This document shows, in pieces, positions 1 through 5,175 of a stretch of DNA of 5,859 nucleotides. Origin of the DNA: an uncultured Clostridia bacterium (lineage in GTDB: Bacteria; Bacillota; Clostridia; Oscillospirales; Acutalibacteraceae); NCBI GenBank assembly GCA_944381295.1, contig CALWKP010000028.1, positions 1-5,859 on the forward strand, written 5' to 3'. Each line of letters starts with the position of its first letter. The stretch's first letter is position 1. Under the pieces are notes generated by a model. The model was given only the letters and a program-made list of their open reading frames with translations. It was not told where the DNA came from and did no database searches. A program made the translations under genes and the position numbers.

Positions 1-471
1 TTGGGAGAAATTCGGCGATTGTTCCGGGATGGAGGTTCGGTGAAAGTAGGAAGGGCACTCAAAGAATTATCGGTGAAAGCTTCCAGGGAGACAGCAGATT
101 TCTTTGCCCGGGAAGGACGCGTTCCAAGCATTGGGGAACTTGCGCAGGCCTTGGGGGTAGCGCAGACAGAAGCAGCGATGGCAGTAGGTGCCGGACAAGC
201 TCCGGTTTCGCTGACTTCCTGTGAAGATGATGGCGGAGGACAGGTAGATGTACCGGTAGATGGCCCGGATGAACAATTGTCGGAATTATTGGCATTGCGA
301 CAAGTAGTAGGAGAACTGGAACCGAGAGACAGAAGTATTATTGTATATCGGTATTTTCAACGAAAGACACAAGTGCAGACTGCGGAAGCGCTTGGAATGA
401 CGCAGGTACAGGTATCCCGGAGAGAAAAGAAAATTTTAGCTGGACTGCGTGGAAAACTGACGGAGGACTGA
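1..471 (+). CDS. sigF: Sporulation sigma factor SigF-like, C-terminal part (5' truncated by window edge)
   Basis: This is the C-terminal part (about 156 codons) of a sigma-70 family sporulation sigma factor, which directs RNA polymerase to early forespore promoters. The first residues, (L)GEIRRLFRDGGSVKV, match the segment that follows the conserved 'YAVPMIIGEI' region of SigF and SigG. The gene therefore runs in from outside, and the TTG at position 1 is an internal Leu codon, not the start. Residues 10-70 form region 3. Region 4 spans about 95-150, with its helix-turn-helix at 122-146 containing MTQVQVSRREKKIL. The 'VKVxRxLKEL' and 'QVQVSRxEKKIL' wording is closer to SigF than to SigG (which has RVSRSLRD and QAQVSRLEK). 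The usual Leu after VSR is Arg here. SigF is normally the last gene of spoIIAA-spoIIAB-sigF, and spoVA genes often follow; none is seen here. SigG is the main alternative. Confidence 0.85.
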   Translation: MGEIRRLFRDGGSVKVGRALKELSVKASRETADFFAREGRVPSIGELAQALGVAQTEAAMAVGAGQAPVSLTSCEDDGGGQVDVPVDGPDEQLSELLALRQVVGELEPRDRSIIVYRYFQRKTQVQTAEALGMTQVQVSRREKKILAGLRGKLTED

Positions 472-547
472 GACGCAATAGAAAGGTGGGGGTTCGTAGG
501 AAAAGCAAATAGACGGGATAACTTTTGGACAGAAAAACAGGAAAAGT

Positions 548-621
548 AGCGTTCTCCAGCGATCTTGTCAATGATTTCATAAACGGCTTCGCCGTCATTG
601 ACAAGATTGCCGGAGAACGCT
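548..621. repeat. Long imperfect inverted repeat (27-bp arms) downstream of sigF
   Basis: The arms are 548-574 and 595-621. They pair over 27 positions with only two mismatches (558/611 and 561/608), around a 20-nt central segment that itself contains a small cggc-ttc-gccg hairpin (584-594). No T-tract follows on either strand, so it is not a standard intrinsic terminator, although it may still stop or stabilise the sigF transcript. Both arms stay open in one reading frame: plus-strand 597-620 and minus-strand 572-549 both read IDKIAGER, and the two mismatches fall at third codon positions (ATT/ATC, GCC/GCT). It could be a non-autonomous mobile element, a palindromic repeat of the REP/MITE type, or the remnant of a gene end. 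Confidence 0.75.
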
Positions 622-668
622 AAAAAACAATCAGGAGGGCAAAAGCAAAAATGCTTTTGCCCTCCTTT
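621..668 (-). terminator. Intrinsic terminator of the minus-strand operon, possibly bidirectional
   Basis: A perfect 15-bp stem (633-647 with 652-666) closes a 4-nt loop; the outer part of the stem is GC-rich (aggagggc/gccctcct). Read on the minus strand it lies about 30 bp after the stop codon of the DUF4157 gene and is followed by GATTG and then six T residues. On the plus strand only TTT follows, so termination of sigF transcripts from the other side is possible but weaker. The position between convergent genes supports a shared terminator. Confidence 0.8.
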
Positions 669-695
669 ACCATGGAGACGATGAATTGGAAAAAC

Positions 696-1940
696 TTAGG
701 CCGCTGCAGCCAGCTTTTGCTGGATTTGATCAAGCAGTGCGTTGTACTGATCGACCAGTGTGTTGACCTCCGGCGGCAGGGTGCTTCTGACTTCCGCACT
801 TTTAGAAGCCAGGTTTGGCAGGTACAATAACGTACGCAATACCTCTCTGGCGGTGTTTACAGTATTTTCATTATCTTGAAAACGTGACCCCTGTTGCATA
901 ATCTTTGTATGGGAAGCGCCAGTAGAGGTCAGCATGCACTGAATCACATAATTGATGACAGCTCTCGGATCATTTTCAAAAACATCCGCATCGCCTATGG
1001 CAGAGGAGACATTCTTAATATATTCGAGGCTCTGATCGCTTGTAGCGTAATTCCCGAATAAGGATAGAAGATCTTGTTCCATTTGGTCGATCCTCCCGCC
1101 TGTAACATAAGCTCCCGGGGATCCCTTCAGGTTTCCTTTGGTGGTGGCCGGCAAAATGTATTTCATGTTGAGACCGCCCTGCTGCAGATTGTAAAAATAA
1201 TCTGCCACATCGGATGAATAATTTCCCAATAGATCGCCGCGATATGCTTTGTCTGCTTTTGCTTCGGCGGATTGGCTGGTTCGGATACCTATTGCGGCGA
1301 GGGCGTTGTTGCGGTCACCTTGCCGCACAAATTCGTTGGAAGTATGGATCGCATTGCCGTTAGCAAAAATGTCCTGCAGTCCGGTAAGCGCAGCTGCATC
1401 GCCAATCTGTCCGGGTTTTGCCGTGGGGACACGGTTGGCAATTTGCGATGCATTTGGCATCACAGCATTCTGCATAGCGGTCATATACCTCACAGAATCC
1501 TCTGAGTCGTTGAGAGATACGCTGAGAGGACCACTGATGGCCTCTTCATTAGGACGTTTTTTTGAACGGAATCGCTTGCGGAACCAGTCGATTAGTCCGC
1601 CTTGCTGTGCGCCTTCCGGTGCACTCTGTTCCATACCCGACTGCGGGGATTGCTGCATGGTATGTGTCAGTTCATGCGCCAACAGTCCGCGGCTGGTCGG
1701 GTCATTTTGTTGGAATACGTTGCGTCCGAAAAAGATATCCTTTCCGGATGCAAGCGCGTCTACTCCCGTCCCTTCTACCCGCTGTGCGGCGGATTCATCT
1801 GTGTGAATATGTACATCGGAAAAGTCATGCCCGTATGCGCGGCTCATATCGCCGATAACATCTGTGCTGTCCATAAACCGAGCGGCTGCTTCATTCGCCT
1901 CCTGCTCAGCATGCAGGTCCTTATAGAGTTGTTTCCCCAT
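696..1940 (-). CDS. DUF4157 / eCIS-core-domain protein with unrecognised C-terminal region
   Basis: A 414-aa protein. Residues about 27-98 match the DUF4157 ('eCIS core') domain: a YGHDFSDVHIHTD segment (36-48), an ASGKDIFFG segment (64-72), and LLAHELTHTMQQ (86-97) with a metallopeptidase-type HExxH, H89-E90-x-x-H93. The family is enriched in extracellular contractile injection system loci and often sits at the N-terminus of larger cargo-like proteins. After a polar linker with a basic cluster (RKRFRSKKR, 121-129) comes a region to 414 that I do not recognise. It is hydrophilic, probably alpha-helical and globular, with no transmembrane segment, no signal peptide and one cysteine (C336). The ATG is supported by a GGGAGG site 9 nt upstream. 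It is the second gene of an operon, 41 bp after the AAA+ ATPase, and is followed by a strong terminator. Whether HExxH is catalytic cannot be told. The domain call is firm; a role as effector or cargo is inference. Confidence 0.9.
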   Translation of the reverse strand: MGKQLYKDLHAEQEANEAAARFMDSTDVIGDMSRAYGHDFSDVHIHTDESAAQRVEGTGVDALASGKDIFFGRNVFQQNDPTSRGLLAHELTHTMQQSPQSGMEQSAPEGAQQGGLIDWFRKRFRSKKRPNEEAISGPLSVSLNDSEDSVRYMTAMQNAVMPNASQIANRVPTAKPGQIGDAAALTGLQDIFANGNAIHTSNEFVRQGDRNNALAAIGIRTSQSAEAKADKAYRGDLLGNYSSDVADYFYNLQQGGLNMKYILPATTKGNLKGSPGAYVTGGRIDQMEQDLLSLFGNYATSDQSLEYIKNVSSAIGDADVFENDPRAVINYVIQCMLTSTGASHTKIMQQGSRFQDNENTVNTAREVLRTLLYLPNLASKSAEVRSTLPPEVNTLVDQYNALLDQIQQKLAAAA

Positions 1941-1949
1941 GTTTTATTA

Positions 1950-1955
1950 CCTCCC
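1950..1955 (-). promoter_or_regulatory. Ribosome binding site of the DUF4157 gene
   Basis: GGGAGG on the minus strand, 9 nt before the ATG at 1938-1940, within the 41-bp gap after the ATPase stop codon. It fixes the start and indicates that the second gene is translated independently rather than by coupling. Confidence 0.8.
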
Positions 1956-1981
1956 TGTTGTTATTGTATTAGTTATAGAAA

Positions 1982-4033
1982 TCATGATTCAATGGATGCA
2001 TTCATCCGCTCCATCAAATCATAGAGTAAGTTACCGTATTCGCCAAATTCACTGGCCAGCATCACTTTTCCTTCTTTTTGCCGTTCCAGGAATACCGCTT
2101 CTACCAAATGTTTCATGGATAAAATACCACCATCCGCTGCCGCTTTGTAACAGGCGTTGAGTGCGATATTTTTGATCTGGGAGCCAGGAAGCTCAAACTG
2201 CCGTGCCAGATATGCAAAATCAATCCCTTTTTGCGGGACGCTGGAAGGAAGTACATCATGCCACAAATCACGGCGCAGGGATTCTCCGGGCAGCGTGAAG
2301 GGAATGTGATACCGGAACCGCCGTACAAACGCACTATCGATTTGATTGGCAAGGTTGGTTGCCATCAGAACAATCCCGGAATATTCTTCCATGCGCTGCA
2401 ACAAATAAGCTACTTCCGTGTTGGCATATTTGTCTTTGGCGTCTTTGACCTCGCTGCGCTTCCCGAAAAGGGCGTCGCCTTCATCGAAAAAAAGGATCAT
2501 ATTGCTTTTTTCGGCGCGGTCAAAAACCTCTTTTAACCGCTTTTCGGTTTCGCCGATGTACTTATCCACGATCTGGGATAAGTCGATCTTATAGAGTTCC
2601 AGGCCAAGAGTCCCGGCAAGCACTTGAGCAGCCATCGTTTTCCCTGTGCCGGGAGGACCCGAGAACAGTGCGGAAACACATCGACCGTAGGGGTATTTCG
2701 GCCGCAGCCCCCAGTTGTCAAGAACGACCCCCTGGTTTTCTACTTGGTCGCAGATATCCCGCAACACCTGTTTTTGATAGGGCTCCAAACGAAGTTCCTC
2801 CCAGGTAGACCAGGATTTGACTACGCGGATATTCTGATACCGCCCGTCGTCAAGAACTTGGTAACACAGCTTGAAAATATCGCGGGCGTCCCAGGGGCCT
2901 TGCGGAGATCCGCGGGACAACAGGCAAAGAATCCGGTTGATCTGTCCGGCAGTGAGGACCATTTTTACCGATAATTCCTGAATAGGAAGGTTTTGCGGAG
3001 AAAGACTGTTTTCTCTGGCCAGGGCATCCCATAAAGCGGCACTTTCCGAGATGGAGCAGGGATGTATGGGAACCTGAGCGACAAAAGCATCCAGGAACGG
3101 TAAAATTCGGATATCCTCAGTAGTTGTCAAAAACACTGGACGTCCCAATGGGGCAAGACCTCGTTCGATCAGGCGCAGTTGAGACGGAAGACCGGGCGGT
3201 GCAGAACAATCTACATCGCACAGGCACAAAAGCTGGTCTGTTAGGAAAAGTTCCCGCAATACCCGCCGCCACGGAACTGCTAATAAACGACCGTTTTCGC
3301 TGACAGAGGAATACGGGACAACGAGGAGATTGCGGCCTAATTTGCGGGCTGCTTCCTGCGCGAAAAATCGTCTGCCACTGGTCCGTTCCCCACTGATATG
3401 GAATAGACTGAATCCCGGTTTTGCACCGAGGTCTGCGATACGTTGGATCTCCTGGCTGAGCCGACAAAATGCCGGAGCAGGAGCAGCGAAGGAAAATACA
3501 GTACAGCTTTCCTGCATGGAGCGGTCAGGCAGTTCTTCCCCGCTGAGCCAGGAAGCCAGCCGTCCGTCAGGATGAAAGGGCGTTTTGAGAAAATTTCCCG
3601 GTCCGGGTTCAGCCTGAAGCAGTAATTCTACCTTGTCGTAAGCGCTCCGTAAAGCAGGAAGGTTTTCCAGAATCTCCGAAGAACGCAAAGCAATCCGCGC
3701 GGCGGTCTCGATCGTCAGGCTATCGCGCGAGGTGCCAAGGCCTTCCCGCAGCAAAGTCAGCGTGCGTTCGTCCATGTCGGCGAGGATCGATAACTGGATT
3801 GCTGTCAGGGCTATGGGATCTCCACCACAGGCATCATAAATTTTCTGATAGCGTGCGGCGACTTTGGGGGAATCCGCATAGAGTAGGGATGGTTCTTCCG
3901 GATAAGAAGCAAGTTCTTCTTCGGTGACATCTGCGGAAATGAGGCGGGGATACCGCGAAAAAAGGGACAGGTCCGCGTGATCTTTCAAAAAAAGGGACAA
4001 TTTAAATGCAGCAAGAGCCGCGAGACGTTTCAA
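1982..4033 (-). CDS. eCIS-type AAA+ ATPase (Afp15/PVC15-like), with degenerate first ATPase domain
   Basis: A 683-aa AAA+ protein. The C-terminal ATPase domain is complete: Walker A GPPGTGKT (459-466), pore-loop-like KYIGETE (491-497), Walker B ILFFDEGD (513-520, D517/E518), sensor 1 VLMATN (555-560), arginine-finger region FVRRFR (569-574) and a sensor-2-like GSQIKNI (617-623). The stretch FGKRSEVKDAKDKYAN after Walker B is, as I recall the family, typical of the ATPase of extracellular contractile injection systems, where it is implicated in particle assembly or cargo loading in the cytoplasm. The N-terminal 200 residues look helical. Residues about 205-390 resemble a second AAA fold that has lost its signature: GERTSGRR at the Walker A position (Arg for Lys) and LLCLCDVD at the Walker B position. 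The start is TTG with AAGGAG 9 nt upstream. It heads an operon with the DUF4157 gene. A general Cdc48/FtsH-like AAA function cannot be excluded, but the DUF4157 partner strengthens the eCIS link. Confidence 0.9.
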   Translation of the reverse strand: MKRLAALAAFKLSLFLKDHADLSLFSRYPRLISADVTEEELASYPEEPSLLYADSPKVAARYQKIYDACGGDPIALTAIQLSILADMDERTLTLLREGLGTSRDSLTIETAARIALRSSEILENLPALRSAYDKVELLLQAEPGPGNFLKTPFHPDGRLASWLSGEELPDRSMQESCTVFSFAAPAPAFCRLSQEIQRIADLGAKPGFSLFHISGERTSGRRFFAQEAARKLGRNLLVVPYSSVSENGRLLAVPWRRVLRELFLTDQLLCLCDVDCSAPPGLPSQLRLIERGLAPLGRPVFLTTTEDIRILPFLDAFVAQVPIHPCSISESAALWDALARENSLSPQNLPIQELSVKMVLTAGQINRILCLLSRGSPQGPWDARDIFKLCYQVLDDGRYQNIRVVKSWSTWEELRLEPYQKQVLRDICDQVENQGVVLDNWGLRPKYPYGRCVSALFSGPPGTGKTMAAQVLAGTLGLELYKIDLSQIVDKYIGETEKRLKEVFDRAEKSNMILFFDEGDALFGKRSEVKDAKDKYANTEVAYLLQRMEEYSGIVLMATNLANQIDSAFVRRFRYHIPFTLPGESLRRDLWHDVLPSSVPQKGIDFAYLARQFELPGSQIKNIALNACYKAAADGGILSMKHLVEAVFLERQKEGKVMLASEFGEYGNLLYDLMERMNASIES

Positions 4034-4042
4034 GAAAAAGCG

Positions 4043-4048
4043 CTCCTT
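4043..4048 (-). promoter_or_regulatory. Ribosome binding site deciding the TTG start of the AAA+ ATPase
   Basis: AAGGAG on the minus strand, 9 nt before TTG at 4031-4033. No ATG or GTG is better placed in frame nearby, so this site is the main support for a TTG start. It abuts the end of the palindrome at 4049-4074. Confidence 0.75.
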
Positions 4049-4074
4049 CCAGAAAAATTTAAAAATTCTTCTGG
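4049..4074. repeat. AT-rich palindrome at the predicted transcription start of the ATPase operon
   Basis: Arms 4049-4060 and 4063-4074 (CCAGAAAAATTT against CCAGAAGAATTT when reverse-complemented) give 12-bp arms with one mismatch and a 2-nt centre. On the minus strand it begins 4 nt downstream of the predicted -10 and ends directly against the ribosome binding site. It could be a repressor operator, or a 5' mRNA hairpin that affects stability or ribosome access. The sequence does not discriminate between these. Confidence 0.6.
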
Positions 4075-4078
4075 TTTT

Positions 4079-4108
4079 ATTTTACGGGAATCCAGGGGGC
4101 AAAGTCAA
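4079..4108 (-). promoter_or_regulatory. Vegetative (SigA-type) promoter of the ATPase-DUF4157 operon
   Basis: On the minus strand, TTGACT (4103-4108) and TAAAAT (4079-4084) are each one base from the consensus hexamers and are separated by 18 bp. The -10 lies 45 nt upstream of the TTG codon, giving a leader of about 38 nt that holds the palindrome and the ribosome binding site. This suggests expression in growing cells rather than from a forespore-specific promoter. Confidence 0.6.
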
Positions 4109-4220
4109 ATAGATGAGGAAAATTTAAGGAATGTTTTAGATTTCTGAAAAAAGAAGGGGAGAGAAGGTGAAAAAATAGCCAGAAGATGCAGGGTATAAGC
4201 GGGAAGGAAAAGGAATATAT

Positions 4221-5123
4221 ATGGAGAAGCGCACAGGAAAGGATGGGATTGTGATGTTTTGGAGCATCAGAATCGGGAAAAGACTCTGGGGAATAGCCGC
4301 TGTATTGATTTGTTTGATCGGCGTGCTGTGTTATACTGTTCCGGGAAAAGCGCAGGAAACCATGCAGCCGGAAAACGGGATCAGGCTGCCGATCCTGATG
4401 TTTCATGGAATCCTGAAGGACGAAAGCCGGTTAGGACAATATGTTGTTTCAGCAGATACCTTGGAATCCGATTTGCGTTATTTGCAGGAGCACGGGTATC
4501 GATCGGTGACAGTGGAAGATTTGATCGAATATGTGGAGGAGGGGACTCCTCTCCCGGATAAACCGGTAATGATCACATTTGACGATGGATATTACAATAA
4601 TTATTTATATGCGTATCCTTTGGCGAAAAAATATGGATTTAAGATCGTGATTTCCCCCATTGGAAGGTATACGGACGAATACAGCGAAGCAAATGCTAAC
4701 CATGAAAACTATTCCCATGTGACATGGGATCAAATTCAGGAAATGATGGAATCGGGCGTGGTAGAGATCCAGAACCATTCGTATGACCTGCATGGGACGG
4801 AAGGGAGACTCGGAGCAAAGAAACTCCCGGGAGAAAGCGATGGACAATATGAAGAACTGCTAAAAGGAGATTTGGGAAAGTTCCAGGAAAAAATGGAGCA
4901 GCATACCGGAGTTGTCCCACAGGCGTTTGTGTATCCGTTTGGCGGGGTCAGCTATGCTTCCGTTCCGATTTTAAAAGAGATGGGGTTCCGGGCGACGCTG
5001 ACCTGTGAAGAAAAGACCAATCTGATCACACGGGAGGAAGAAAGCTTATTTGGCCTGGGACGTTATTTAAGGCCGCCGTGGATCAGCAGTGAAGATTTTT
5101 TCTCAAGAATTGGGGTGCATTAG
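4221..5123 (+). CDS. Polysaccharide deacetylase (NodB homology domain), membrane-anchored or secreted
   Basis: A 300-aa carbohydrate esterase family 4-type protein that would remove acetyl groups from a cell-surface polysaccharide, probably peptidoglycan or another N-acetylated glycan. A hydrophobic segment at about 22-40 after a basic stretch is a signal peptide or N-terminal anchor; it lacks a convincing lipobox. The NodB domain covers about 55-290: LPILMFHG (56-63), TFDDGY (119-124, with the catalytic and metal-binding Asp pair D121/D122), NHSYDLH (185-191, metal-binding H186 and H191) and YPFGG (238-242). All core motifs are present, so activity is expected. The start at 4221 has AAGGAA 5 nt upstream; the in-frame ATG at 4254 is a plausible alternative that gives a more typical signal-peptide length. 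The gene is divergent from the ATPase operon and is followed 52 bp later by an amidase gene on the same strand, suggesting a shared wall-remodelling role. No clear promoter was found in front of it. Confidence 0.9.
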   Translation: MEKRTGKDGIVMFWSIRIGKRLWGIAAVLICLIGVLCYTVPGKAQETMQPENGIRLPILMFHGILKDESRLGQYVVSADTLESDLRYLQEHGYRSVTVEDLIEYVEEGTPLPDKPVMITFDDGYYNNYLYAYPLAKKYGFKIVISPIGRYTDEYSEANANHENYSHVTWDQIQEMMESGVVEIQNHSYDLHGTEGRLGAKKLPGESDGQYEELLKGDLGKFQEKMEQHTGVVPQAFVYPFGGVSYASVPILKEMGFRATLTCEEKTNLITREEESLFGLGRYLRPPWISSEDFFSRIGVH

Positions 5124-5124
5124 A

Positions 5125-5154
5125 GGGACAGAAAACGCACAAAAAGAATATACT
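5125..5154 (+). promoter_or_regulatory. Possible weak promoter before the amidase gene
   Basis: TATACT (5149-5154, one base from consensus) is preceded at 18 bp by GGGACA (5125-5130, four of six bases of TTGACA). It starts right after the deacetylase stop codon and leaves 21 nt to the amidase ATG. The -35 is poor, so co-transcription with the deacetylase remains at least as likely. Confidence 0.25.
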
Positions 5155-5156
5155 GG

Positions 5157-5175
5157 GGAAAAAGGGGGTTTTTCC
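5157..5175 (+). promoter_or_regulatory. Ribosome binding site displayed in a small hairpin loop before the amidase
   Basis: GGAAAAA (5157-5163) and TTTTTCC (5169-5175) form a perfect 7-bp inverted repeat around a GGGGG loop (5164-5168). The G-run is the best ribosome binding site for the ATG at 5176 (7-nt spacing) and would lie exactly in the loop, with the start codon directly after the stem. The stem is AT-rich and only marginally stable, so a regulatory role is uncertain; the binding-site function is the firmer part. Confidence 0.5.

Noticed and set aside
1..3. TTG at the first base as the real start of the sigma factor gene
   Set aside because: Family alignment places this residue in the middle of the protein, just after region 2, so the gene is cut by the window edge.
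548..621. CRISPR or integron attC site
   Set aside because: There is only one unit with no spacers, no cas or integrase gene in the window, and no attC-type core sites at the ends.
525..623. A 32-codon plus-strand gene starting with TTG through the inverted repeat
   Set aside because: The frame is open but has no convincing ribosome binding site, and most of it is the palindrome itself. It is kept as an observation under the inverted repeat finding and not called as a gene.
1249..1806. A 185-codon open frame on the plus strand
   Set aside because: It lies wholly opposite the well-supported DUF4157 gene, has no good ribosome binding site and gives a low-complexity, Cys/Ser-rich translation typical of an antisense shadow.
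2231..2974. Overlapping plus-strand open frames of about 100-116 codons
   Set aside because: They are antisense to the conserved Walker A/B region of the AAA+ ATPase; codon constraint in that gene explains them and no family resemblance is visible.
4193..4221. A SigF-type forespore promoter (GTATA followed by GGAATATATA) before the deacetylase
   Set aside because: Spacing is too short (14 nt), the -10 matches poorly, and the site overlaps the ribosome binding site and start codon.
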